This document shows positions 10,916 to 29,199 of a stretch of 59,359 nucleotides of DNA, in pieces. A program made the position numbers and the translations under genes. The stretch is taken from contig QANT01008695.1 in NCBI GenBank assembly GCA_003254885.1, forward strand, positions 1 to 59,359, written 5' to 3'. Within the stretch, counting starts at the first letter, position 1, and the number at the start of each line of letters is the position of its first letter. The notes beneath the pieces were generated by a model. It did not search any database, was not told where the DNA came from, and saw only the letters and a program-made list of their open reading frames with translations. This stretch comes from Purshia tridentata (lineage: Eukaryota; Streptophyta; Magnoliopsida; Rosales; Rosaceae).

Positions 10916-12014
10916 TTGACAGGCGATCTCTTTCCCGCCAGATTTGCGGATTGTCACTTTGATGAGATAGTCTTCCCGCCGTTAGGGGGAGATAAGAACG
11001 TCACCGTTCCTGATGAACAACGTGAATTGACGTGGAATATCCCCACTATATCTCATGTTGATCCCCGAACCGCACAATGTTATAGTGAATTGCGGAGAAT
11101 TCTAGATCTACAGAGTGTAGCCAGACGCGTTCTCTGATCTAGCTAAAGTGACGAGATCACATATACCTGCTGCAAACGTGCCTGCAAGGATATCTGTCCC
11201 CGTAGGACGTGTCGTCCCCGTAGGATGTGTTGTCCCCGTTGGACTTGTCATCCCTATAGGACGTGTCGTCCCAGATGGACGAGGTACGGCCATGGCGGCT
11301 AACCAGTCATATGTCCCTGCCCAGAAGAAAGGTAGACCACTAGGTTCAAAGGATTCTTATCCCTAGAAGAGGGTAAATTTGGCACAAATGAATCCTCTGG
11401 ACATCGCAATCTCAACTGATCCATCTCACGAGATAGTTCCGGATTATGGGTCCGTCCTGGAAGAGACGACGTTGGGGGACGCTCCAACATTTGAACCCAC
11501 CCCCGAAACCATAGAAATCTCGATAAATTATGCATGCTTATGTGAGATCCAGAATCGAAATGAGATTATCATCGATGATATATTTGTATTCGCGGTAGCT
11601 ACCGAAATCATAACTAGCGATGACATTGAACCTTGCTCCGTTGATGAATGTCAACGTCGAGACGACTGGCCAAAATGGAAAGAAGCAATCCTGGTTGAAT
11701 TATATTCCTTGACAAAGAGAAGAGTGTTTGGGCCTGTCGTCCCTACACCTCCCCATGTTAAACCTGTAGAATTTAAATGGGTATTTGTAAGGAATCGTAA
11801 TGAGAAAAACGAGATTGTGAGATACAAGGCTCATCTAGTGGCGCAAGGATTTTTTCAATGCCCTGGGATTGATTACGAGGAGATGTATTCTCTCGTAATG
11901 AATGTCATAACATTCACTACCTTATCAGTTTGATAGTTTTCCGATTTTGACTTATACGTCGAATACCTACACGTCACAGGTTATCTCTATGGGGATCCTG
12001 ATACAGAGAGAGAG

Positions 12015-12058
<44 letters not shown>

Positions 12059-13296
12059 GTTCCTGAAGGACTTAAGATTCCCGATGCAAATAGTTCCAGA
12101 CCACGGAACACGCTCTCCATTTGTTTGAGGCGTTCACTTTATGTATTGAAATAATCTGCACGGATGTGGTATAACTGTCTAAGTGAATATTTGATCGGAA
12201 AGGGATATTTGAATAATGAACTGTGCCCATGCGTGTTTATTAGGAAAACAAGTTCTGGATTTATTGTTGCGGATGTTTATGTTGATGACATAAATCTATT
12301 TGGTGCTCCTGAAGAGATCAATAAGACTGTTAAGCACCTGAAGTCGGAATTCAATGAAAGATCTTGGGAGAACGAATTTCTGTCTCGGCCTGGAGCTCGA
12401 GCACTGTGCAAATGAGATTTTGGTCCATCAATCAAAATACATTCAGAAGATGTTAAGGCGCTTTAATGAGGATAAAGCGAAGCCTTCATGCACACCCATG
12501 ATCGTCCGTAGTCTAGATCCTAAGAAGGATCCGTTTCGTCCCGCAGATGATAACGAAGAGGTATTAGCACCAGAAGTTCCATACCTAAGTGCAATAGGCT
12601 CATTATTGTACTTGGCTCAATGCACTAGACCGGACATCATATTTGCTGTGAACTTGCTAGCTAGATATAGCTCTGCGCCAACACGCCGCCACTGGAATGG
12701 AATAAAAGATATTTTCTGCTACATTAGAAGTATGACGGATATGGGCTTATTCTATCCCTATGTATTTTAGAATGGGTCAAACCCCTTTTTTTGGCCCTCG
12801 GAATGATGCATGCCTTGTTGGATTTTCTGACAGGGGTTATTTATCAGACTTGCACAAGGCACGTTCCCAAATTGGTTATGTCTTTACCATTGGGAATACA
12901 GCAATATCTTGGAGGTCTATGAATCAGACCCTTGTTGCTACCACTTCGAATCATGCTGAGATTCTAGCTCTTCACGAGACAGTTCGTGAATGTATATGGC
13001 TTGAAGCCGTTACCAAGCATGTTCGAAGTACACGTGGGCTGTATTCCACCACTGATGAACCAACCATTATCTCAGAAGATAATGCCGCTTGCATTAAGCA
13101 AATGAAGACGAGTTTCATCAAAGGAGACAACATCAAGCATATTGCATCGAAGTTCTTCTTCAACCATCAGCAACAAGAACATCAGAAGATTGGGGTCAAC
13201 CAGATCCGATCTCAAGACAATCCTGCAGATCTTCTTCACCAAGTCACTACGAAAGCCCACATTCTTGAAACATGTTTGAGGTATTGGCTTGTGTAG
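10916..13296 (+). pseudogene. Copia reverse transcriptase and RNase H remains
   Basis: The integrase tail and linker are followed by the reverse transcriptase start (EFKWVFVRNRNEK near 11770) and the catalytic YVDD box (near 12280). The later block YLSAIGSLLYLAQCTRPDI (near 12580) belongs to the same domain. RNase H (12760-13296) shows SNHAEILALHE, EDNAACIKQM and the closing KAHILETCLRYWL. Frame breaks occur near 11343, 11933 and 12390, plus a stop near 12770. A GA/TA microsatellite (12006-12054) has grown inside the reverse transcriptase. An in-frame linker repeat of about five Val-Gly-Arg-Val-Val-Pro-like units lies at 11193-11280. Confidence 0.85.
12006..12054. repeat. (GA)n(TA)n microsatellite in the retroelement
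   Basis: An uninterrupted GA run is followed by a TA run of about 18 units. It interrupts the reverse transcriptase reading frame. Confidence 0.95.
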
Positions 13297-13325
13297 ATTG
13301 TTTGATTTACATAGTATATAGTCTT

Positions 13326-13350
13326 CAGGGGGAGTCGATATCAGGGGGAG
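13326..13350 (+). other. Copia polypurine tracts
   Basis: Two CAGGGGGAG motifs (13326-13334 and 13342-13350) follow the end of RNase H. This is the expected place of the plus-strand primer in a Copia element. Confidence 0.7.
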
Positions 13351-13840
13351 TATCCTGAGGCATACTCACTTGACCATCGTGTACTCTTTTGTCCTTCGTC
13401 CAGGGTTATTTTGTCCCACTGGGTTTTGTTACCTGGCAAGGTTTTAATGAGGCACATCTTGGCATGGTCACCCCACTCATATAGCATCCTGAAGATGCCT
13501 CGATTCGATATATATATGCATTTGCTCATCTTTTTCCTTCGACCACGGGTTTGTCCCACTGGGTTTACCGGGCAAGGTTTGGTGTAGCAACCCTAAATGC
13601 ACTCCGCTCCCATTGATATACTATGAGATGACTTCACCTACTTCCAAGGTCTTGATGCGAAAGGTCCACACTCACGCGCGTTGTACTCTTTTCTCCTTCG
13701 ACCGGGGTTATTTTTGTTCCCACAGGGTTTTTATTACCTGGCAAGGTTTTGACGAGGCAATTTAGAAGCGCATAGCAAAGACAACACTAATGACATAGTT
13801 GGATCGACGTTAGCTTGTTAGCATGTTAAAAATAGTGTCA
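13351..13840 (+). repeat. Copia 3' region with three diverged repeats
   Basis: A block of the form TCCTTCGACCAGGGTT...TGTCCCACTGGGTTT...ACCTGGCAAGGTTTT...GAGGCA occurs three times, near 13396-13460, 13534-13590 and 13693-13760, at intervals of roughly 140-155 bp. Copies of this block are usual in the 3' noncoding part of this Copia group. No LTR follows. Confidence 0.7.
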
Positions 13841-13843
13841 ACA

Positions 13844-13844
<1 letters not shown>

Positions 13845-13887
<43 letters not shown>
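13845..13887. repeat. (ATT)n microsatellite at the retroelement/subtilase junction
   Basis: About 14 near-perfect ATT units lie between the last recognisable retroelement sequence and the start of homology to the subtilase intron. Confidence 0.95.
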
Positions 13888-13896
<9 letters not shown>

Positions 13897-13929
13897 ATTC
13901 CAAGCCTGCTCTGGCCCTTACATACGAGT

Positions 13930-14191
13930 CTCGTCTAGATCTAACATGCATTTGAATTTAGAACCATAAGCTCTGATACCATTATAACCTCTGATACCAT
14001 CAAAACGTTTGCTGGTTTACTATTATTCTTGAGAACTTGAATTGTTAATTTATAAGGAATGACTTAACAATACATCTCAAACTAATACCTTAGACCGAAG
14101 AATGAATATGTGAAATGACTCATTGGAAATTAATCTAGTAGATTATATGTTTTAATGAGAATTTTACTTATGTACCCATTTGTAACATGAG
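13930..14191 (+). other. Relic intron of subtilase copy 1 with a dispersed repeat
   Basis: From about 13960 the sequence is homologous to the intron before the His-box exon of the second subtilase (about 19390-19616). It includes the phrase AGCTCTGATACCAT followed by a TTTGTTAGTTTATT-like block, typical of a repeat scattered in plant introns. The splice acceptor ATGAG directly before 14192 is conserved in both copies. Confidence 0.6.
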
Positions 14192-16806
<2,615 letters not shown>

Positions 16807-18082
16807 TTTTTGTTTGCAATACCAAGATTTGATCACTTTACTAATTAACAATCATGAGCCGTTTAATTTCCTTCTTAGTTTTCATTTTCTCACTAAATTT
16901 TCCAGAAAAAACCTCTTGAAAAATATTAATGCATTCTCAAACTAGCACTACTATTTAATTGGTTCGATCTCAGTGATCGATTTGATAATGAAAACAAACT
17001 ATACTCATACATATAGTTTTTTCTCACACCTCGAAGCAATATATAAAGTAAAAGAAAAAGCCTTACAGATGTACCTTATATCGTAAGTTATTACAGGGCC
17101 GAGAAGCTCAGCTTATACATTTGAGAACAGACGTTTCCTTCAATTGTGTTGGAACTTTGTCTTAGGAATATAAAATGGCTCGGGTGCCCCGGGAATGTGC
17201 ATGGTTGTTAGTTTTCCTTTTTGTTCAACAAAATAATAATAATAATAATAATTAAATAAGAAAAAAAATGATAATATATATGCGCACCTTAGTTATAAGT
17301 CATCATATTATATATGGTTAATTAGGATAGACATTACTTGAACAGCAACGACAGTCCAATATCATGTAGTTATTCCTGAATAATCTGAAGCCCCAAAACA
17401 GACAATATAATTTCTAGCTTACAACAGGACCAAATACATCATGAAGTATCCATGCAGAAAAAGTTGTGCATATGTATAAAATTATAAATATTTAAAGGAT
17501 CGAAAGATTGGTCTTGAGTTGTTCGGGCACTCCAACCCTTCTTTGTGTGTTGCTAAGAAAATATATAGAAAAACAATTTCTTATTGTCAGTGATTTGTGA
17601 ACGAGTCACACTAGTTTGGTTTGAATGTTTACACTTTACACCTTGAGAGTTGAGAGGTTCCTATATATACTGAAGCTTGCTAGCTATAAGCTAGCTCCCA
17701 AGATCCAAAATCCAAGCCACCAAACTGTTGGGCTAATTAAATATCCAGCCCATGTTATTGTGTTTTTCCCATTCTATCTAATCGATCCTAATACAAACTC
17801 TCAACCTTAGATGGACTAATACTATGTTCCCTTGTTCAATATATCTTTGTTCAACAGTCAAACCATCAGATATGACTCTCACTCCCCCTCACCATATTTT
17901 GCGGAGAGAGAGAGAGAGAGAGAGATGGAGATAATGTGGCATGCATTAAGAAGAAGCAGTGTGATGGAAGCTGTTTCCTCTTCCTCTATTTATAGCAAAA
18001 CAACACTCCTTGCACATGAACATTTGTTTGTGGGTAAGAGTGACAGAGAAAGCTAGCTTTTTTCAGATTGAAATTTAATACA
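16807..18082. other. Intergenic between the two subtilases, with a copied bZIP-intron fragment
   Basis: 16807 to about 17080 is homologous to the 3' flank of subtilase copy 2 (21929-22320). 17230-17490 is homologous and colinear to an intron of the bZIP-like gene (about 23925-24430), sharing blocks such as ACAGCAACGACAGTCCAA and GACCAAATACATCATG. The rest leads into the promoter of the second subtilase. No separate gene was seen. Confidence 0.7.
17986..17996 (+). promoter_or_regulatory. TATA box of subtilase copy 2
   Basis: CTATTTATAGC lies about 90 bases before the chosen ATG (18083), a normal distance for a plant core promoter with a 5' leader of about 60 bases. A GA microsatellite lies upstream at about 17904-17925. 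Confidence 0.6.
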
Positions 18083-21928
<3,846 letters not shown>

Positions 21929-22487
21929 GTTTTTTTCGCATAGTTTGTTTCTAGTACCAACTTTTGATAACTTTACTAGACGATCGTGAGCCTTTTTTTT
22001 TCCTATTAGTTTTCATTCCTTCCTGTAAATAAACATTTTGGTCATCACAAGATTGTTTCCTGTAAATGAACTTCTGCCGAGTGCTGCTGCCTTGTCTAAC
22101 CTAAGACTAGTTTGCTATGGCACCATTCATTTTCTCACTAAAATTCCTCGAAAAACTCAGTAAAAATAATGCATTCTCATACTACCACTACTATATGGTT
22201 CTGAATGATCATATAATGAAACGATACCCATACATATTGGATGGGCTACCAAAATTTCCAGTTATTTTCCACACCTTGAAACAACATATAAAGTTTTAAA
22301 AAGAAAAAGCCTTAAAGATGAACCTAAGTTATAGGCTCACATCTTTTCTTTCAATGACTCAATTGCCTTCTATAATTAAGGTTAGGTGATCTGCTCTTGA
22401 CTCAATCTCCAAGGAGTCCTTGAAAAATAAAAGGACTCACATGAAAACTAGGTGAGACTTTTCTTACCCAACACTTGGTCTTAAAGC
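21929..22487. other. Convergent 3' flanks of subtilase copy 2 and the bZIP-like gene
   Basis: The left part (to about 22320) matches the 3' flank of subtilase copy 1. No gene was seen; both 3' untranslated regions should lie here. Confidence 0.6.
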
Positions 22488-25400
22488 TTAACAGTGCATC
22501 CGACATTGACGGCCATGAAGGTTCTTTAGCTTTGTGAGTTTCTTCCTCCTCTTTCTTGCCTCAGCTGCGGCAATTGCATCTGCTAGTTTCCTATTAGAGT
22601 AGATGATTGGTTCACCTTCCTTCTCTGGCAAGGCAGCGAATGTATGATAAGCTGTCGAAGAGTTTTCAGTAGTTGCAGTGTAATCTGATTCAAGCCCATT
22701 CTCATGCTTGATAGTAGATGCAACTCTGGCATGGTTTAGTGATGCAGGAGTAAGGAATATCTCCTTAGGACCATTTTCTTTGGGGTGAAGTCCTGTATGC
22801 TGATCACCTCCATCCAGTGGAAACTGAGCTGGGATTTCATTAAGGTCATTTGTACGTCTGGGTTCCATTGGGCCAGAAGCTTCCGTTTTTAATCTAACAG
22901 GTAAAGAGGAATGGTGGTTGTCTAACTGTGCAACAGTTCTTGAAGATGAACTGGCACTGTACTGGTTATCAAAAGAAGTTCCTTCTTGTTTATTTTTCAG
23001 GCACAAGGACGACTGAGGTTGGAGTCCATTCCCATGATCAAAATGAGGGAATAACCAAGGATAAGGAAATACATACAAGGGAGTTCTTGTACCGTTAATA
23101 TTTAAGAAGCTTTCCAGTTCATGAGAAGAATCAACTGTACCATTAACCGGCAAAGGGATGTTCGATGGAATGGCAATCGGATTTTGTGTACTATGTTGCA
23201 ACGGAATGGAATTTGAGGATTGAATGATAGAAGGCCAGAAAATTGGTGTAAATGGGGGACGGTTAAACATGAACGGAGGAATATGCACATGGGCTGGCAT
23301 ATTCTCAGCTGGAGTTTCCTCCACCTCTGCCTTTATGGCCTTGGCCATCTGCAAAATGGGAGGAGGGTATGTCAAGCATGTGTGATTTTTTTAACGATTA
23401 AACATCTGTTCAATGTCAGACATATCTTACCTGAACTTTTAACTGCCTATTTGTTTCTTCCAAGGACTGATAATCTTGTAAGGCCAACTCCTTTTTCTTC
23501 TCAGTAAAAGACAAAGTCACCCAAGATGTGAATAAAGTTAATATCGTGATGCTTAGATAAGCTCAAGAAATCATATTCAGGAAATGGAGATAGTAATTGA
23601 TGGTTATTAACATTAGAATGAGAAATTAATATTTTCATGTAGTTTCCACACCCTGCCTTCATCCATCACAAATACAGAGTGAAAAATAGAGCAAGATTAT
23701 ATAAGAAGCCATTTGGGACCAATGTCTACCTCTTTTAGATGTTCATTCTCCAATGCCAGATCAGCAGCTTTTCTGGTTAATTCCTCACACAGAGCCTGCA
23801 GGAACAAGCACAGAGGCATGATTTGCTACAGTATATATGCATGGTACCAAGAAAGCAATCTGCATTGGACACATATCACACAATTTGAAAATAACAAACA
23901 CCATTAATGAAGTTCTATAGTTGAATAAAAATAATAAAAATAATAATAATAAATTAATAATAGTAATAAGTGATGATAGATATGTGCACCTTGTGACTCA
24001 TTTAACTTAGTACAACGGCCCGTTACTTGACAGCAATGACAATCCAAAATTGTTCTTCTATGAAACCCCATATAAACACATCCTTATTTTTTTTGGTCCA
24101 ATACACACATCCCTTATTAAGTTGTTATTCCTGAGACTGGTAAATGCAAGATGTCCCAAAAAATTGTGAGAGATTATTATTTCAAAGATGGGGGACAAAA
24201 CCAACCACATTTCTCGGTGATCCCAAAACAGATATTTACTAAAAATCTTAAGCCCAAAGACAGACAAAATATGACCTCTTGATCTTAGGACAGGACAAAA
24301 TACATCATGGAAATTTTCAATTTTCCTTCAGAGCCCCTTCATCGTATAGAATAGCTCTGTGTAACATAACTTGTAGAACCAAACTATAAATGAACACTAA
24401 CCCAGAAAAAGAAGTGCATATAAAGGGACAGAATAAAAAAACAATTCAGAAACTTGTGTACTAAAAAGAATTCTTCCAGCACCTGTACTCCTGTCATCCC
24501 TAGTGTTTACATGCTTTTAGAAATTCCTATGTTAAATGAAATAAACTATTAAATTACTCCTGTGGGATATTGAATAAAATAATTGGCAGATCCAGTAACC
24601 ATGGGGGGTGCGTTCAACATAGTAAAAAAGATACCTAAACGATATGTAGTGTTTACTAATCCTCCCTACTTCTATAGCTATTTGGTTTCTTGTCTGCAGT
24701 TGCAATTCATAAGAATATACCTATTCAAATTAACTTAGTTCACAAATGTAAACTTCCATCAAGGCCAAAATCAGGAACATCTCCAACACTTACCAATACA
24801 AAGTTCTGTACTCTTTATTATTTCATTATCAGACAAACTTGATTTTGTGAAAAGTAAATTAAATTATTATAAGCTTGTGTTACTCAAGATAGAAGTGGTC
24901 CAAATACGATAAACTTAATAATTGAAGAAAAGAGAAAGGAAGACAATACAGAATGTTTCGAATATCTTTCTTGATCTCAACCATTTGATAAAAGTACTAC
25001 AAGGAACAAACTTGAACTAAAAATAAAAAATAAATATAACCCTTGCCACACTGAGCATACATAAAGCTAAAATTGAAGTCATAAACAATCGATGCAACCA
25101 GTATTTTACCCCCCACCCTCAAAATCTAAATTGAAAATAAATAATAAAATAATATGCAACTAGTAGAGTAAAAGCAGCTTACCTGCCTTCGACGAATTGT
25201 CTGCCTAGCTGACTCTCTGTTTGCCAGTATTCTCCGTATTCTCCGTTCTTCCTTTTCCTCCTGAACAAGGAAAACATTACTTAGACCGAAAAAAAAAAAG
25301 TAGTCAGAACATCACTGAAGAGGAAGAAGTTTAAGAGTTTTCAGTACCTCAGTTAAATTCCGCCTTGACTTGCTGCAATTAAATGATGAATAACTTGTTG

Positions 25401-26855
25401 TGCATACAGGACTTGACTTGGCCAACTCCGCATCATGCTCAACCTTCACAATCTTTTTGCTTGGAACCTCCTCAGTCTTCACTGGTTCTGTGAGTACCTT
25501 TGTGCATACCCTTTCACATTGCTGCGGACCTATTACTGCTTGATCCTGCTATAGACAAAAATAGTTCTCAAGTCCTGCAGAAAATAGTGTGATTTGGTGA
25601 CAGAGCCATATAGATTTGGAAGATTGGACCGTATAAGTTTTTAGTAAATTTGTTCAAAAACTTATGTGGAAGCTAAATATTCATGTTATGTGTAACACAG
25701 CACCTCGCCCTCCCTCTCGGTAAATTTGGAACCAACACTTCAGTTGTAAATAAACCTAGTCAAATTTTGTAATACAAATAGCATTGCTGACATAATTTGT
25801 TCAAATATAATTGGACTGGAAAGCCATATTAAGACAAATCCAGATGGTGATGTAATTTGCAGATATGAAAATATATTCTCTCTATATTGGCCGTGGAATC
25901 TGCCCCTTACAATGTGCATGATTTGTCTCCCACCCTGAAATTAATATCATTGAATTGAATTCTTTTCTCATGTGATTTATAATCATTTAAACTGTTAGGT
26001 TTTACATAAATGTAAAAACTTAATGTCTCGTTGCTTGGACTGCTTGACACTGAATTACCCAATACGCCATTTGGGTTGAGCCTTCAATGCAAAGAAAAAA
26101 TCTAGATCTCTAGGTTGATATAAAATCAGTAACAATATTGGAATTTTTTCCCAAAAAAGAAAGACAAAAAGAAAAAAAAAGGAGCTCATTTTGAAAACAC
26201 TTTACTTCCTAAACAAAGAGTAGATGTTTAATCCTTGAATGTTGACAATGTTATCAGTCAATCCCCAAAGTTGTGTAAACATTCACTTAGAAACCATTTA
26301 CTAATTTAACTTGTTACCTTTCGCCAAAGTCGTTATCTTTGAATATGCTAATTTAAGTAAGTTTACTAATTTTGAAGAACAAACCATTTTCTTTCTTTTC
26401 AAATAGTCTTTTGTTTTAGAAAAATGTATATATTACACAAAGATATATAAAATGAATACATAACTAAAAGGATAATAAACATAAGTAAACGAACAAACCT
26501 GAGGAAGATCCGGACAGGTGGGGAGGGAGTCAACCGGGTTCAAACCGGAGTAACTCGGAGGAGACTCGCTCTTGACTCGCTTTTTAGCTCGCTTCCCTTT
26601 GAGCCCCCAATTCCCGGCGGATTCAGCAGCAGCACCGCCATTCTCGCGCATCGCCAAATGCGCCAAATCCGCCAGCGCCTCCGCCGCCTCCAGCTCCTCC
26701 TTCACCATCCGATCCGCCCCGCCGCCAAATCTCTCCGCCGAAACCGTCGGAGACGGCGACGAAGAGCCCGAACAGGAAGCCGAAGCCGAAGCCGAAGAAT
26801 CCGTAGTCGAGCTCGAAAAACACCTCCTTTCAGACACCATGTCTGAGCCTCTCAT
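22488..26855 (-). CDS. bZIP-like transcription factor with atypical basic region
   Basis: Six exons on the minus strand: 26855-26499, 25548-25348, 25260-25183, 23795-23730, 23499-23431 and 23348-22488, giving 543 aa in frame. Residues 1-80 are Ser/Ala-rich and acidic. The basic region is at 187-212 (RRIRRILANRESARQTIRRR), followed by leucines at 218, 225, 232 and 239 in exact heptads and a long coiled coil to about 265. Asn200 is the conserved DNA-contact Asn, but the residue eight further on is Ile208, not Arg/Lys. The C-terminal half is Pro/Ser/His-rich and ends in a basic segment (EARKRRKKLTKL). A nuclear regulator is expected; DNA binding may be altered. An alternative start is Met6 (26840). 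The 5' leader is a CT/GA microsatellite. I do not recognise a named gene. Confidence 0.88.
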
Positions 26856-29199
26856 AAACACAGAGAGAGAGATAGAGAGAGAGAGAGCGGGAGAGTACGT
26901 GTGTGTAAGCGCGCGCGCGTGTGGTTCTTTGTGTACTTGTTTTTCTTCAGGGCAAGGTAAGCTACAGAAGCGAGAGAGAGAGCGAGAGAGAGAGAGAGAG
27001 GGTTACTGGTTCAGAGGCAGAAGCCCACAGAATGTGAGAGAGTGCCACTTGTCAAGCCACTTCAGGCCACGACGTCTTCGCTAAATCGCGCCCATATATC
27101 TCTGCCCGCCACGTTTCGCTTTGCCGATTGTGCGCGTGTGGGAGGCTTCTTCGCTCGTGCGAGGTGAGCGGGAGGCACCGCACACGTGGCGCCTTTTTCT
27201 GCAGCCAAGTGGGGCTCGGTTACTTTGCGCTTTTCCGTGGACCGCGAGGAGTGTATTTGTTTTTACCGCGCCGTGTTTTTTATGCTTAGAGCGGTGAAAA
27301 GCGTGCAGATAAAGACTTAACTGGACACCTGAAAGTGGTAAGAGGGTTACAGCTGTCACCACTTGGTTCCGTTGTCTGACTGTTGGCCTGCTGGGTGTCT
27401 TTTCGGTCTTTATCTTGACAATCTTTTTCATGGTCTCAGACCAAAAATTAAAAAAATTAAACAAATAAAAGAAAAAGCCTATTTCATATTTTCATGTCAT
27501 GGGTCAACTTTTGAGCTTGGGCTAACTCATTGGCCCAACTCAAGTATTGGTCACATTTCCGAAATCATTGGCCCAACTCAAGTACAGTTAAAGTCCAATA
27601 ATAGGGCTACGTTACATCTTTTGTCCTTACAATTTAAGGTCATTATGGACCTTTAAACACTATAAGTCAAACAAAGACACTAATTAAACACCCGTATCAT
27701 ACAAAGAAATACCAGAAATGTCATATTAATTACCAAAAAAAAAACAAATGTTTTATTATTATCAAGTTTAGAAATATCATGTCATTTTTGGAAATGATAA
27801 AAATTTCCTAATAAAGAAATAACAAAAATGTCAACAAATAAACACTGTCCAATCATTTTTTTCCTCAAAGTTAGAAATATCATAATTTTCATACTACATA
27901 TCCGTTTTTCTTAAAATTCACATTTTTTTGAGAAGATTAATCTATCAAAAAAGGCCCATGATGAATATAAATCATGTGGAAAAAAATGAATTAATGCATT
28001 TATGAGACACATATATGTATAATTGTAATACAACACAATTCATTATTTTTAGTAAGGCATGATGCATGTCATATCATTCATTTGTATGACATTTGTACTT
28101 TTCTTTTATTAATCTACTAATGTTTATGAGATTTGAACTTAAAACTTACTCCGACAGAAAAAAAATTGGATGCCATATACTAGAATAAATGGTCATTGGC
28201 TATAATATATGTACTTCATGTCAAATAATTCACTTTTTTTTATTTTATCATAATTTGTTCAACATACACATTATTTAATTCACTTCTAATACCAAAATTA
28301 TGTGCTTATTAAAGATTAAACTTAACGAACCCTATCAGGTAAGTGACATTAGAGAAAAGAAATCAATGTGTATCCATATTTCAAAAATGGGTTTGTCCCA
28401 AAACATTTTTGCTTTTAAATAATTTAACTGAGATGTTAGACGCATTTTTAAACTTTGGCCTGAGTATGGGAGTAAATCCTCTTTGCAACTAGAGTTATAA
28501 GGTCCAACTAAGACATTAGAATTACCACGTTATCGATTATAATTAAAGATAGCACGTTTTATGAATAAATTTAAATATGAATAAATTTAAACACTTGTCA
28601 AGTATCAACTACTTAATACTTAATACCTACTAAAATATGCATAACTCCCGAATTTTTTGCGCAAGAAGTTTAAGTCTTCATAAATGAGCGAACAAAATTT
28701 CCTTATTTCTTTATATTTATCTCTCCAAAACAAATTAGATGTATTTCAAATCATTATTTACAAGTGCATATTCGTTACACTCAATCGTCATTGCATATGA
28801 GTCCTACATTAAGTTCCACAGTTAAAAATCACTTGCTCACACAAACAAATGTCCCTAGCATTTCGAAAAAACAAAAACAAAAAAAAAATTATATTTTTGT
28901 CTTTTTTTAAAAATAAAACAAAGTTAATCTAATGTCACATTGAAACCGACACAATAAAAACGTGCACTAAACCACGTACGAGTGTGTTGTACATATTTCC
29001 GGCACTAGAATTGCGCACCAAATCTTAAATGGGCACTTTAGTAACAGTCTTAACATAGACTTAACCGAAATAATTTCTTCATAAAGCAAGAAATTAAATG
29101 GTGCTTTCCTTGTTGACCCTCTCTAATCTCTGTCTCTTATCTCTAAATTAGGGCTGGATAATTTTGATTTTTCAGACTCTGTGACTCTCTGTGACTAAC
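26856..29199. other. Divergent promoter region between the bZIP-like and AHP genes
   Basis: 26860-27010 holds GA and GT microsatellites in the bZIP-like 5' leader. 27100-27300 is GC-rich with a G-box. 27510-27585 has a small duplication (TTGGCCCAACTCAAGTA twice). 27650-29100 is AT-rich with no gene found. Confidence 0.6.
27183..27188. promoter_or_regulatory. G-box upstream of the bZIP-like gene
   Basis: CACGTG in the context ACACGTGGCGCC, about 330 bases before the ATG at 26855. This is the core bound by bZIP and bHLH factors, so self-regulation is conceivable but unproven. Confidence 0.4.

Larger units (their letters stand above)
7244..13840 (+). mobile_element. Degenerate Ty1/Copia LTR retrotransposon, 3' end lost
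   Basis: Order seen: 5' LTR (7244-7417), primer-binding region, GC-rich leader, gag with zinc knuckle, protease, integrase pieces, reverse transcriptase, RNase H, polypurine tracts and a repeated 3' untranslated region. Protease, integrase, reverse transcriptase, RNase H is the Copia order. The coding part is broken by frameshifts, stops and a large deletion in the integrase core. I could not find a 3' LTR matching TGTTGTAAATATC; the element seems to end near 13840 next to an ATT microsatellite. With one LTR its age cannot be read from LTR divergence. Confidence 0.9.
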
